From Afifellaceae bacterium (GTDB taxonomy: Bacteria > Pseudomonadota > Alphaproteobacteria > Rhizobiales > Afifellaceae), in the NCBI GenBank assembly GCA_028284625.1, contig JANQRH010000026.1:248001-312000 (forward strand): a stretch of DNA of 64,000 nucleotides. Reading direction: 5' to 3'. The notes beneath the pieces were generated by a model. It worked only from the letters and a program-made list of their open reading frames with translations, was not told the origin of the DNA and searched no databases. The stretch's first letter is position 1, and the number at the start of each line of letters is the position of its first letter. Shown here in pieces: positions 18,642 to 27,416 of this stretch. Both the position numbers and the translations under genes were made by a program.

Positions 18642-19838
18642 TTAAAGGCGACGTGGCGTCGACCGCTCCAATCGTGCGAGCCACAGGACCGACAGCAGTC
18701 CCCCGCAAGACGTCGCCAGCATGAGCGACAGAAGCGTGGTGGGCGCGTTCGCGGCCGTCAGAGCAACGCCTGTGAGGGTGGTCAAGACGGCGCCGCTGGC
18801 AACCGTCAGCGCGCCGCTCAGGCCGGCGGCCGTGCCGGCAAGGCGTGGGCGCACCGACATGGCGCCGGTATTGCTTGAGGGCGTCGTGATGCCGTTGCCG
18901 AGCCCGACAAAGAGCGTGCTGCCGAAGAACAGGATCGGATTGTGCACGCCGAGGCTCACGATCGCCAGCCCGGCAGCCAGACCGCCGCAGGCGACAAGCC
19001 TGCCGGCGATCATCATCGTGCGCGGCGGGCGGCCGGGCGCAAGCCGACCCGTGATGAACCCGCCCGCCATGAAGCCCGCCGTGATGCTCCCGATGAAGAC
19101 GCCGAGCTCCGCCGTGGACACCGCGAAGGCGGCTTCCGCGACAAGCGGAGCGCCGGCGACGAACATGTAGAACGCCCCGACGGAGAAGGCCGTACAGAGC
19201 GCATATCCCCAGAACCTTGGCTCACGGGCGAGCTGTAGCAGAGCACCGGCCGTCCTCGTCCCGGCGTCCAAGCGCGCCGGCCGGGTCTCGCCGAGGTCAA
19301 AGAAGCAGAGGACGAGAAGAGCCAATCCGCCCGCGGCGTAGAAATAGAAGTTCGCGCGCCAGCCGAAAGCGGTGTCCAGCACGCCGCCGAGCATCGGTCC
19401 GAGCATGGGGGCGACGGCCATCGCCATGCTGACGTAGCCGATGAGGCCCGCCGCCTGGCGCTCCGGCGTCGTGTCGCGAATGATGGCGAGCGACAGCGTG
19501 TAGCCGGAGATCATCGCGCCCTGGAGCATGCGGAACGCAAGGAAGGTCCAGATGTCTTGCGCAACAGCGCACATGGCTGAGGCGAACGCGAAGATGGCCA
19601 GCGCCGCTAGGAGCACCGGACGCCGGCCGAAGCGGTCCGACAGCGGGCCTGCGATCAACTGGATCGCCGCCGTTACGGCCAGATAGCCGCTCACCGCAAA
19701 GCTCACCAGCGTGTAATCCGCCTCCAGATCGCGCGCGATGTTCGCCAGCGACGGCAGGAACATGTTGAGCGACAGCGGTGAGAACGCTGTGAGAAGGACG
19801 AGCGTCGACAAACGGGGTGGTGAGGTGCGGGCAGGCAT
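18642..19838 (-). CDS. Bcr/CflA-family drug efflux MFS transporter
   Basis: The 398-residue inner-membrane protein has twelve predicted helices. The loop GPLSDRFGRRPVLLAAL (motif A) follows helix 2, and the N-terminus LVLLTAFSPLSLNMFLPSLANIARDL is typical of the Bcr/CflA group, which exports bicyclomycin, chloramphenicol or related compounds in other bacteria. Actual substrates here are unknown. A strong intrinsic terminator ends only about 20 bases before its ATG (19838) and a 16-codon upstream frame precedes that, so expression is probably controlled by attenuation. Confidence 0.88.
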   Translation of the reverse strand: MPARTSPPRLSTLVLLTAFSPLSLNMFLPSLANIARDLEADYTLVSFAVSGYLAVTAAIQLIAGPLSDRFGRRPVLLAALAIFAFASAMCAVAQDIWTFLAFRMLQGAMISGYTLSLAIIRDTTPERQAAGLIGYVSMAMAVAPMLGPMLGGVLDTAFGWRANFYFYAAGGLALLVLCFFDLGETRPARLDAGTRTAGALLQLAREPRFWGYALCTAFSVGAFYMFVAGAPLVAEAAFAVSTAELGVFIGSITAGFMAGGFITGRLAPGRPPRTMMIAGRLVACGGLAAGLAIVSLGVHNPILFFGSTLFVGLGNGITTPSSNTGAMSVRPRLAGTAAGLSGALTVASGAVLTTLTGVALTAANAPTTLLSLMLATSCGGLLSVLWLARLERSTPRRL

Positions 19839-19858
19839 AGTCGCGATCTTCAGTGCAG

Positions 19859-19887
19859 AAAAAAGCCCCCGAACGCGGCTCGGGGGC
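19859..19887 (-). terminator. Intrinsic terminator in the leader of the Bcr/CflA gene
   Basis: Read on the minus strand: GCCCCCGA, a seven-base loop, TCGGGGGC, then six T. This is a textbook Rho-independent terminator. It lies after the putative leader peptide and about 20 bases upstream of the transporter start codon, so it must be bypassed for the transporter to be made from the upstream promoter. It could alternatively terminate the adenylate cyclase transcript. Confidence 0.85.
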
Positions 19888-19911
19888 GCATGGCGGTGCG
19901 GACGGGCTCCG

Positions 19912-19962
19912 CTACCGGACCACGCTCCCTACACGGAATACGACCACGTTTCTGGGCGTCAT
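19912..19962 (-). CDS. Putative leader peptide of the Bcr/CflA gene
   Basis: A 16-codon frame reads MTPRNVVVFRVGSVVR and stops at TAG. Six of its sixteen residues are valine. The GAGAGTGAG just before the ATG could serve as a weak ribosome site. It lies between a plausible promoter and the intrinsic terminator. Its stop region can fold into its own hairpin (CGGT-A-GCGGA paired with TCCGC-ACCG), a layout typical of ribosome-mediated attenuators. Expression is not proven. Confidence 0.45.
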   Translation of the reverse strand: MTPRNVVVFRVGSVVR

Positions 19963-19983
19963 CTCACTCTCGCTTACCGGCGC

Positions 19984-20012
19984 ACGTTAGACAGAGCCGG
20001 CGAGGTAATCAA
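19984..20012 (-). promoter_or_regulatory. Putative promoter of the Bcr/CflA leader
   Basis: On the minus strand TTGATT (20012-20007) and TAACGT (19989-19984) are 17 bp apart. This would start a transcript near 19976, about 14 bases before the leader-peptide ATG. The boxes match the consensus only partly. Confidence 0.4.
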
Positions 20013-20067
20013 CGCGCACGCCCGCGGTCTTCAGCAAATGCGCCGCGTGCATGGCGCGCGGACCCGG

Positions 20068-21828
20068 TCATGCGATGCGATAGACAGACGTCGGCTCGTC
20101 ACGCCCGCGGAGCGTCCACTCCCCGACAGGCGCCTGTCCATCTTCGCCGCCGAGAGCAGCCATTGTGGAATCGCCGGCCAATGCGATCACGCGCGCATCC
20201 GGCGCCACCGTCTTGCCGAGTTCCTGAAGCCGCGCGGCGGCATTCACGGGATCCCCGATAACCGTGTAGGTCATCCTGATTTCCGTTCCCGTCGTTCCAA
20301 CCATCACCAGCCCGGTGAAGACACCGAGCCGGAGACGAAGGTCCGCAGATGCGTCTTCGCCAAAACGCTCCGCAATTCGCCTGGCTGCGCGAACCGCTCT
20401 TTCGGCATGGTCGGGCTGGCGGCTGGGCGCACCCCAGAACGCCATGACGCCATCGCCGAGGAACTTGTCGACTGTTCCGCCTTCCTCGTCGATTGTCCGG
20501 GTCACCATATCGAAATGCCGGTCGAGAAGCCTCGCCACATCATCCGGGTCGCGCCGATTGGCAAAGGTCGTGAAGCCGGCAAGGTCGGTGAACAGGATCG
20601 TCAGTTCGCGGGTTTCGGTGCGGTTGGCACCTGCGGCCGTCCCGTCCATGATCTGGCGCACAACGTCTTTCGGCACGAACTTTGAGAAGGCGGACAGGGC
20701 ACGCATGGCCGCCCCAAACGCGCCGTTGGCCTCATCAAGCTCGCGCATGATCGAATGGTCCAACTTAGGCGCATTCTCCAGCGACAGCGTCTCGATAGAA
20801 CGGGCCGCCCCTGCCAGGCGGCGGATGGGACGGCTGAGCGCGACGCTGAGCCAGAACGTCGCGACGAGCGCGAGGATGAGCGCAATTCCCGCTACAACAG
20901 CGGCCAGAAAGGTCTGATCGAAGGCGGCGCCGAACTGCTCGGCGCGCAGGTGAAATCCGATCTGTAGCGGCAGGCCTTCGATCCCGGCAACCGGCTCCAC
21001 GACATAGACCTCTATTCCTTGCCCAGCACGATCGATGTGGCCCGGAACATCGTTCAGCAGCGCACGACGTTCAGGGGTTACGTCCCAGATAAATCTCAGC
21101 CGATCGTCCGCCACAGAGTCCATCCGGGGGAGGCCGGTGCCCACGTCGGCGCGCTCCTGCAAGTTCGGGTGAGCAAGCACTTTGTCCCGATCGAACAGGA
21201 GAAAGGGCACGCCTTCGTAGGAACCAAGAGTCTCAGCCAGAATGCGCGACAATGTCGGCACGTGATAGGCCACGCCGACGGCGCCAATCTGCTCGGTCCC
21301 GCGAACGATCAGCGTTGCGTATCGAAGCTTTGGCGCCCCGGCATTGGCTGGCTCTTCAACGCGCCAGCCGAGCTGCAGATTGCGCTCCGCCGGATCGCTC
21401 GCCGTCGACCTGATCTCGACCGCGCCACTTTCATCGCGTTCGGCGACAGCGCCCTGGCCGGAACGCAACATGATCTCAATGCGGTCGGGGGCGGATGTTC
21501 CGGCAACCATCGCCTTGATTGATGCCGCGACGGCCTGGTCGACCCGAGTGTCTGCCGCTGCGCCAGCCGCTATCGTCTCGGCGACGACATCCGCGTCGCG
21601 TTCCGCATGCTTGGCTGCGGCGGTAATGGTCGTTTGAAGGTCGTCCAGTCGAAGTCGGCCTGTCTCAAAGACGACCGAGGTGAGCGCGTCCTGCGCCGTG
21701 CTCTCCAGATAGGCAATGACCAGGCCGACGGACAGAGCAACAAGCGCGCCGAGACTGACCCCAAGGAAGACCGCGATCGGAACACGGAACTGTCGTGTCC
21801 ATTGCTCGCTCGTCGTCTGCGTGCCCAT
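20068..21828 (-). CDS. Membrane class III adenylate/guanylate cyclase with extracytoplasmic sensor
   Basis: The protein has 586 residues from the ATG at 21828, which has GAGG upstream; a start at 21861 is less likely. A first membrane helix (about 14-36) and a second near 290-315 flank a periplasmic sensor of about 250 residues resembling dCache/CHASE-type domains. A HAMP-like linker follows, then the cyclase domain (about 400-560). It has both metal aspartates (FTDLAGFTTF, DKFLGDGVMAFWG), the substrate lysine in DKFLGDG and VIGDPVNAAARLQ with its conserved Arg. It probably makes cAMP in response to an external cue. Confidence 0.88.
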   Translation of the reverse strand: MGTQTTSEQWTRQFRVPIAVFLGVSLGALVALSVGLVIAYLESTAQDALTSVVFETGRLRLDDLQTTITAAAKHAERDADVVAETIAAGAAADTRVDQAVAASIKAMVAGTSAPDRIEIMLRSGQGAVAERDESGAVEIRSTASDPAERNLQLGWRVEEPANAGAPKLRYATLIVRGTEQIGAVGVAYHVPTLSRILAETLGSYEGVPFLLFDRDKVLAHPNLQERADVGTGLPRMDSVADDRLRFIWDVTPERRALLNDVPGHIDRAGQGIEVYVVEPVAGIEGLPLQIGFHLRAEQFGAAFDQTFLAAVVAGIALILALVATFWLSVALSRPIRRLAGAARSIETLSLENAPKLDHSIMRELDEANGAFGAAMRALSAFSKFVPKDVVRQIMDGTAAGANRTETRELTILFTDLAGFTTFANRRDPDDVARLLDRHFDMVTRTIDEEGGTVDKFLGDGVMAFWGAPSRQPDHAERAVRAARRIAERFGEDASADLRLRLGVFTGLVMVGTTGTEIRMTYTVIGDPVNAAARLQELGKTVAPDARVIALAGDSTMAALGGEDGQAPVGEWTLRGRDEPTSVYRIA

Positions 21829-21927
21829 CTCTTTGACCTCGCCCAAGCGTTGTGCGGGCAAAGTAGGCGACCGGGCCCATCAATGCGACAGCGGCGTTCC
21901 TGGCTGGCGGAGGCATGATCGCCTCCC

Positions 21928-21962
21928 AAAACCAAAACCGCCGCCCGGCGACCGGACGGCGG
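21928..21962 (-). terminator. Rho-independent terminator of carD
   Basis: On the minus strand, CCGCCG-type arms (a 6+4 bp stem with one mismatch and a three-base loop) are followed by TTTTGGTTTT. It lies about 30 bases after the carD stop codon. Confidence 0.8.
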
Positions 21963-21991
21963 CTGAACTTCAGATAACGGGAGAGGAGGCT

Positions 21992-22561
21992 TTAGGCTGC
22001 GGCCTTGGCCTCAGCCGCCGCGGCGGCCTCCATCTGCGCACGCTTGCGCTTGGGGCTGGACTCAATGGCCTTCTCAATCTTGGCCATGGCCTCCGCCTCG
22101 GTGATCTTCTCCACCACGGCAACCTCGCGCGACATGCGGTCGATCGCCTGCTCGTAGAGCTGGCGCTCAGAATAAGACGGCTCCGGCTGCGACTGCGAAC
22201 GGTAGAGGTCGCGCACAACCTCCGACACAGCGATCAAATCGCCGGAATTGATCTTCGCCTCATATTCCTGCGCCCGGCGGCTCCACATGGTGCGCTTGAC
22301 GCGCGCGCGTCCGCGCACGGTGGTCAGCGCCTTGGAGACGACATCTTCCCCGGACAGCTTGCGCATGCCCACGGAGGCTGCTTTCGCCACCGGCACGCGC
22401 AACGTCATCTTGTCCTTCTCAAAATGGATGACGAACAGCTCCAGCTTCATGCCGGCCACTTCCTGTTCCTCAACATCGACGATCTTGCCGACGCCGTGGG
22501 CCGGATAGACGATGCTCTCGTTGGTACGAAAACCGTTACGCTGGATCGTCTTCTTTGCCAT
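21992..22561 (-). CDS. carD: CarD-family RNA polymerase-binding regulator
   Basis: The 189-residue protein binds the RNA polymerase beta subunit and stabilises open complexes. The N-terminal RNAP-interaction (Tudor-like) domain reads ESIVYPAHGVGKIVDVEEQEVAGMKLELFVIHFEKDKMTLRVP, here spanning about residues 15-60. The helical DNA-binding domain (about 65-160) includes RARVKRTMWSRRAQEYEAKI. The C-terminal tail is alanine and lysine rich (about 165-189). AGGAG lies eight bases before the ATG. A good promoter lies about 190 bp upstream. Confidence 0.93.
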   Translation of the reverse strand: MAKKTIQRNGFRTNESIVYPAHGVGKIVDVEEQEVAGMKLELFVIHFEKDKMTLRVPVAKAASVGMRKLSGEDVVSKALTTVRGRARVKRTMWSRRAQEYEAKINSGDLIAVSEVVRDLYRSQSQPEPSYSERQLYEQAIDRMSREVAVVEKITEAEAMAKIEKAIESSPKRKRAQMEAAAAAEAKAAA

Positions 22562-22751
22562 TCAAAACTCCTGCTTCGCTTCGACAGGGTGCTGCCGGCG
22601 GCAAGCTTCAGCCGCGCCCGATCAGACAATCGGCGCTGTGGCCTGCGATTTCTGTTACGGACAACTGCGTCGCCACACCGGAATGCAGCGGTGCACGCCC
22701 CCAATCCGCTCTTTTGCGATTAACCCGGCGGCCGGGCTCCCTGATCCGTAT

Positions 22752-22780
22752 TATGTAGCGCAAAAAACGCCAAAAATCAA
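22752..22780 (-). promoter_or_regulatory. Putative carD promoter
   Basis: On the minus strand TTGATT (22780-22775), a 17-bp spacer and TACATA (22757-22752) form a good vegetative promoter. It would give a 5' leader of about 180 bases before carD, long enough to hold regulatory structure. Confidence 0.6.
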
Positions 22781-22823
22781 GGAATTGATGCCCCTACCAC
22801 AGCATACGGATGAGAAATTGGTC

Positions 22824-22845
22824 GATAGTCTATTGCCAGACTATC
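22824..22845. terminator. Hairpin between fdxA and the carD promoter
   Basis: A perfect 8-bp stem, GATAGTCT and AGACTATC, with a six-base loop lies about 100 bp after the fdxA stop. A short T-run follows it only on the plus strand, where no gene precedes it, so a role as fdxA terminator is uncertain. The rest of this 387-bp gap shows no coding frame I can support. Confidence 0.45.
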
Positions 22846-22948
22846 GGGTCTTTTGCTGATCGATGGCCGAATTGGCCGTTCAGGCGTCGTCTTTACTATA
22901 CGGACACAATGCCGCGCCCGGGGGAGGGCGCGAGATGCCAACGCCGTG

Positions 22949-23287
22949 TCAGTCGCCCTGGCCCGGTTCGGCTGAGAAGTACTTGTCGAACTTGCCTTCA
23001 ACGTTCTCAAACTCTGCCGAATCCGGCGGCGAATCCCGTTTCACGGTAATGTTCGGCCACTTGTTCGCGTATTCCGTGTTGACCGACAGCCATTGCTCAA
23101 GCCCGGGCTCCGTATCCGGCCGGATCGCGTCGACCGGGCACTCCGGCTCGCACACGCCGCAATCGATGCATTCGTCGGGATGGATCACGAGCATGTTGTC
23201 CCCCTCGTAGAAACAGTCGACGGGGCAGACCTCGACGCAATCCATGTATTTGCAGCGAATGCACTTATCGGTGACCACGTAGGTCAT
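22949..23287 (-). CDS. fdxA: Seven-iron ferredoxin FdxA
   Basis: The 112-residue electron carrier starts at the ATG at 23287, preceded by GGAGCGTCTA. Cysteines at about 9, 12, 17, 21, 25, 40, 43, 46 and 50 include the pattern of a [3Fe-4S]/[4Fe-4S] ferredoxin ([20 protein letters not shown], then [12 protein letters not shown]). A C-terminal extension of about 60 residues ([18 protein letters not shown]) is typical of the FdxA group of alphaproteobacteria. It is downstream of an S4-domain gene and the SUV3 helicase on the same strand, a common neighbourhood. Confidence 0.95.
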   Translation of the reverse strand: MTYVVTDKCIRCKYMDCVEVCPVDCFYEGDNMLVIHPDECIDCGVCEPECPVDAIRPDTEPGLEQWLSVNTEYANKWPNITVKRDSPPDSAEFENVEGKFDKYFSAEPGQGD

Positions 23288-23385
23288 TAGACGCTCCAGC
23301 AAGGCTCAGACCGCAGTGGGCCTAACCAATTTGAGGATATCCTTCAAGAAATTCGAGACTATGCGCAGGCCGTCAGAGAGAACAG

Positions 23386-23730
23386 CTATTCTGCGGCACG
23401 GTTCCCGTCCTCGCTGCCGGTCTGCGTTTGCTCCGGTCGGCGCGGCGACAGCGGCTCGTCTTCGTAGAGAAGCCGCGCCAAAGCGTAGCTTTCACGCCGC
23501 TCGGCGATGCCGACGACGCGGATGATCCTCACGCCACGCCTCAGGCTCATGGTCAAGACATCGCCGGCCCTGACCGGCCGGGCGGCGTCGCGCACTTTGT
23601 CGCGGTTGAGGCGGATATGCCCTGAGCGGGCGAGTTGCTGGGCCGCACCGCGCGTGCGGGCGAAGCGCGCGTGCCAGAGCCATTTGTCGATGCGTTGAGA
23701 TTGGGCGGGCTCAGGTGGCGCTTCGCTCAT
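23386..23730 (-). CDS. S4-domain RNA-binding protein (HslR-like)
   Basis: The 114-residue protein starts at the ATG at 23730 and overlaps the helicase stop by four bases (ATGA), so the two are translationally coupled. The S4 fold is visible in RIDKWLWHARFARTRGAAQQ and the following RSGHIRLNRDKVRDAARPVRAGD (about 13-62). The rest is basic then acidic and probably flexible. HslR-type proteins bind nascent-chain-blocked 50S subunits; that role is inferred by similarity. Confidence 0.88.
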   Translation of the reverse strand: MSEAPPEPAQSQRIDKWLWHARFARTRGAAQQLARSGHIRLNRDKVRDAARPVRAGDVLTMSLRRGVRIIRVVGIAERRESYALARLLYEDEPLSPRRPEQTQTGSEDGNRAAE

Positions 23731-26700
23731 TCCTGTTTGCTTTCCTCCAGCTCCTTCTTCAGCGCCTGAAGCGCCGCAAAGGGGCTGTCCGGGTCGATCG
23801 CCCGCTGCCGCGGCCGGTGCTGTTGCCATGCCGGGCGGTCGCCGCCCTTATGCTTGGCCCCCTGGCGCTTGCCATCCGGGCGTTTGCCTTGGCGCTTGCC
23901 GGGCTTCCGCTCGCCGTCCGGCGGCCGGTGCCTGCCGGCGCCATCCTGGCGCTTGTCGGCGCGGCGGCGCGGCTTTTGCTCTCCGCGTTCATGCTCGCCG
24001 GCGGGCCGAGGCCCGCGCCGGGGCCGGGAAGGGGCAAGCCGCCAGACCTCGATCGTCTCCGGCTCCGCCGGAACATCGTCCGAAGCCGCAGCGCCGTTGG
24101 CGACCGGCTCTGCAGCGGATGGCTCGTCGGATGACGGTGCCTCTTGCGCCTCCGCTGGAGCCTCGTCTGTTGGCGAAGCCTCCGCCGGGCGCACCGGCGA
24201 GGCCTCGGTTGACGGTTCAGCCTCGGCCGAAGCCCCGGTTTGCGGCGCCGCCGCAGCTTCCGCTTCGGCCGGCGCCTCAGCGGCCCGCGTGCTCTCGTCT
24301 CCCTCCAAGCTGGGAGCGGCGGACGCGCCGTTCTGTGCGCTCACCGGAGGAGTGGCAACCGCCTCAGACGGCGGCTCGGCAACCGATGCCCCTTCGGCCG
24401 GCGCGGCGGCGTCCGGCGTCGCATCTGTGCCCTCGGTCCCGTCCGTCCCGGGCGCCGTCACCGGCTCCGGTTCGGGCGGCTTCGGCATCCGCTCCATGCG
24501 GTAGCCCAGACCCTTGAGAATGACCGACATGTCCTCGCCTGAGGCGCCCAGCAGCGACGTCATGGCTTGCGTGACGGTGAAACCGCGTCCTTCATCGATG
24601 GCGCCCGGCGGCCGCTCGCCCTCCGTGCCCGCGCTCCACGAGAGTGCCGGGCGGATCAAGTCGGCGAGCCGCTCAAGGATGTCGATGCGCACCGCGCGTC
24701 CGCCATAGATGCGGAAGCCGAAGCGGCGATAGAGTTCCGGCTCAAAGTTCGGCTCAACCGCGACAGAGGTCCGCCCCGACCCGGAAATGCCCGGCAGCTC
24801 GGCCAGTCCCGGCAGGTCGAGGCTTTTGTGCTTGAGCGCCCAAAGCTGCGCAGCGAGCGCGCTTGGGCCAGGCTTCAGAAGTGCCGGCACATAGATGTGG
24901 TAGGCGCCGAAGCGCACGCCGTGGCGGCGCAGGCCCGCGCGGGCATTCTGGTCGAGCCCGCGAACCTCCGAAAGCACGCTCCGGCGCTCCAGGATGCCCA
25001 GGCTCTCCACCAGCTGAAAGGCGATGCCGCGTGCGATGCCGCTGAGGCTTTCGTCGCCGGCAAGGTCGATGAGCGGCTTCAAGGCCGTGCCGATATGGCT
25101 GGTGAGCCAGGCGTTCACACGGGCGTCCACGGCCTCGCGCGACGCGCCCGACAGCTGCTCGTCGGCAAGCAGAACGGGCCGCGGCTTCAGCGCATCCTTG
25201 CTCGCCACCAGCCGAGCGATCGGCTCCCCAAGCCACCGCAGGAAGCCGTCGATGGACAGAACAATCTCGCTGTCACCGGCGCGCGAAAGCCGCGCGGCGC
25301 GATCGTTGAGGGCTGCGGCGAGCGCCTTCTGCGCAGCCCCGCGCAAGGTCTGCGCCTCCGCGCCTTCCGCCTGCAGGTCCGGCGTGAACCGAAAGCCCTG
25401 CAGCACGCCGACATGGTGGCCCTCCACCATGACGTCGCCGCTCGGCGTGATCTCCGCGTCAAGCGTGTCGCTCTCGCGCATGCGCCGCATCAGCACGCTG
25501 GTGCGGCGGTCGATGAAGCGCTGTGTGAGGCGCTCGTGCAGCGCGTCTGACAGATTGTCTTCCGCGGTCTTGGCTTCTTCGCGCCAGGTCGCCGGCTCCG
25601 CCAGCCAATCCGGCTGGTTGGCCACAAAAGCCCAGGTGCGGATCTGCGCAATGCGCGACGATAGCGTATCGATGTCGCCGTCGGTGCGGTTGGCCTGACG
25701 GATCTGATCGGCAATCCAATCCTCCGGCACGACGCCATCGATGACGAAGCGGAATATCTCGCCGACAAGCTCTGCGTGCTGGGCCGGCGATATCTTGCGA
25801 TAGTCGGGAAGCTGCGCCACAGCCCATAGCCGCCGGACAGCGTCCGCTCCGCTCGCCCGATCCGCGATCTCCTCATCGCGCATCAGCGCTTCGAGCGCCT
25901 TCTGGTCGTCCGCCGGCTGCGCACGGGTCAGCCCATCCACCTGGGGCGGCTCTTCCAGGCTGGCCTTGAGTGCGGCGACGGAGAAGAAGTCGAGCGCATC
26001 GTTCCGCCATTGAATGGTGCGCACCGGCTCGAAGCGATGCGTCTCAAGCGCCTCCACCAGCGGATCGGGGAGGGGGTCGACGCGACCAGTCACCCCGAAC
26101 GTACCGTCATGCATGTGGCGCCCGGCGCGGCCGGCGATCTGCCCGAGCTCCGCGGCGGTCAGCTCACGGAACTGGAAGCCGTCATATTTGCGGTTGGAGG
26201 CAAAGGCGACGTGGTCGAGGTCGAGATTGAGCCCCATGCCGATCGCATCGGTGGCGACCAGGAAGTCGACATCGCCGGATTGGTAGATTTCGACCTGGGC
26301 GTTGCGCGTGCGCGGGCTGAGCGCGCCAAGCACCACCGCCGCGCCGCCGCGCTGCCGGCGCATCAGCTCCGCGACCGCATAGACCTCGTCGGCGGAGAAC
26401 GCCACGATCGCCGAGCGCTCCGGCAGCCGCGTCAGCTTCTTCTGGCCCGAATAGGAAAGCACCGACATGCGCGGCCGCGTGACGACGTGGACGCCCGGCA
26501 GAAGTTTTTCGATGATGCCGCGCATGGTGGCGGCGCCAAGAAGCAGCGTCTCCTGGCTGCCCCGCAGGCTAAGAAGTCGATCGGTGAAGGCATGGCCGCG
26601 CTCAAGATCGGCGGCGATCTGCACCTCGTCGATGGCCACGAACGCCGCGTCGGTTTCGCGCGGCATCGCCTCCACCGTGGACACCCAGTAGCGTGGCTCC

Positions 26701-26933
26701 GCCGGCAGGATTTTCTCCTCGCCGGTGACCAGCGCCACCTTGTCCTCGCCCGCACGCGCCGCCACGCGCCCGTAGACCTCGCGCGCCAGGAGCCTGAGCG
26801 GCAGGCCGATCATGCCGCTCTCGTGGCCGAGCATGCGCTCGATCGCCAGATGCGTCTTGCCGGTATTGGTCGGACCGAGCACGGCCGTCACGTTCCGGGC
26901 GCTCCAGCGCCTGGTGTGATTCGATGCATTCAT
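23727..26933 (-). CDS. SUV3-like RNA/DNA helicase with long disordered tail
   Basis: The 1068-residue protein is an alphaproteobacterial relative of the mitochondrial SUV3 helicase. Walker A GPTNTGKT is at residues 20-27 and the Walker B DEVQ at 102-105. Motif V/VI-like stretches ATDAIGMGLNLDLDHVAF and GQIAGRAGRHMHDG lie in the second RecA domain, ending near residue 290. A helical region follows to about 800. From about 815 to 980 the protein is rich in Ala, Glu and Pro, then strongly basic (about 985-1045), ending DSPFAALQALKKELEESKQE. In mitochondria SUV3 degrades RNA with PNPase; a similar role is inferred. Confidence 0.9.
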   Translation of the reverse strand: MNASNHTRRWSARNVTAVLGPTNTGKTHLAIERMLGHESGMIGLPLRLLAREVYGRVAARAGEDKVALVTGEEKILPAEPRYWVSTVEAMPRETDAAFVAIDEVQIAADLERGHAFTDRLLSLRGSQETLLLGAATMRGIIEKLLPGVHVVTRPRMSVLSYSGQKKLTRLPERSAIVAFSADEVYAVAELMRRQRGGAAVVLGALSPRTRNAQVEIYQSGDVDFLVATDAIGMGLNLDLDHVAFASNRKYDGFQFRELTAAELGQIAGRAGRHMHDGTFGVTGRVDPLPDPLVEALETHRFEPVRTIQWRNDALDFFSVAALKASLEEPPQVDGLTRAQPADDQKALEALMRDEEIADRASGADAVRRLWAVAQLPDYRKISPAQHAELVGEIFRFVIDGVVPEDWIADQIRQANRTDGDIDTLSSRIAQIRTWAFVANQPDWLAEPATWREEAKTAEDNLSDALHERLTQRFIDRRTSVLMRRMRESDTLDAEITPSGDVMVEGHHVGVLQGFRFTPDLQAEGAEAQTLRGAAQKALAAALNDRAARLSRAGDSEIVLSIDGFLRWLGEPIARLVASKDALKPRPVLLADEQLSGASREAVDARVNAWLTSHIGTALKPLIDLAGDESLSGIARGIAFQLVESLGILERRSVLSEVRGLDQNARAGLRRHGVRFGAYHIYVPALLKPGPSALAAQLWALKHKSLDLPGLAELPGISGSGRTSVAVEPNFEPELYRRFGFRIYGGRAVRIDILERLADLIRPALSWSAGTEGERPPGAIDEGRGFTVTQAMTSLLGASGEDMSVILKGLGYRMERMPKPPEPEPVTAPGTDGTEGTDATPDAAAPAEGASVAEPPSEAVATPPVSAQNGASAAPSLEGDESTRAAEAPAEAEAAAAPQTGASAEAEPSTEASPVRPAEASPTDEAPAEAQEAPSSDEPSAAEPVANGAAASDDVPAEPETIEVWRLAPSRPRRGPRPAGEHERGEQKPRRRADKRQDGAGRHRPPDGERKPGKRQGKRPDGKRQGAKHKGGDRPAWQQHRPRQRAIDPDSPFAALQALKKELEESKQE

Positions 26934-27416
26934 AAGGGGTTCGGTATTGCTCTTCTGACGCAGCAGCCCTGGAAGTTGGTCTGGTTAACACGGCTTGTCG
27001 GCCAAAGTGTGAAAAAACCGCGTCACAGACCGGTTACGTCGGAAAGGCGGCCTTAGGGTTTATGGCCGGAACGAGTCTCGAACAAAAACGGGGCGAATCA
27101 GCGACTCGGCACGCCGCGCCGGAAGCCCCGTGACGGGTGGCACCGGCGGGGGCCGACCCGCAAGAGGCGCACTGAGTGCGCCATTCGTAAGCAGGCCGTA
27201 AACGCGCGATATCGAGGCGCACGGCACGGCGTTCACACTTGGACCGATAATGGAACAAAACATCGACGAATCAGCGCTTTCCGCTCATTCAGCTTCCGTT
27301 CTCACAAGATGTTGTGGTGTCGGAGCGGGGTCAATCGGCGACCGGCCGGTGTCTCGGCCCGATAGGGTGGGCGGCGTGTTAGAAAGGCTGTGCCAAAGCG
27401 GCACGCCCACGGCCGG
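26934..27416. other. 483-bp gap with no supported gene
   Basis: Between the helicase start (26933, minus) and the DUF3108 gene end (27417, minus) I see no convincing reading frame; the small frames on both strands lack family features and signal-like starts. There is no tRNA-like cloverleaf or intrinsic terminator I can support. It should contain the helicase promoter. The motif CGAATCAGCG occurs twice (near 27097 and 27269), the only internal repeat I noticed. Confidence 0.4.
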
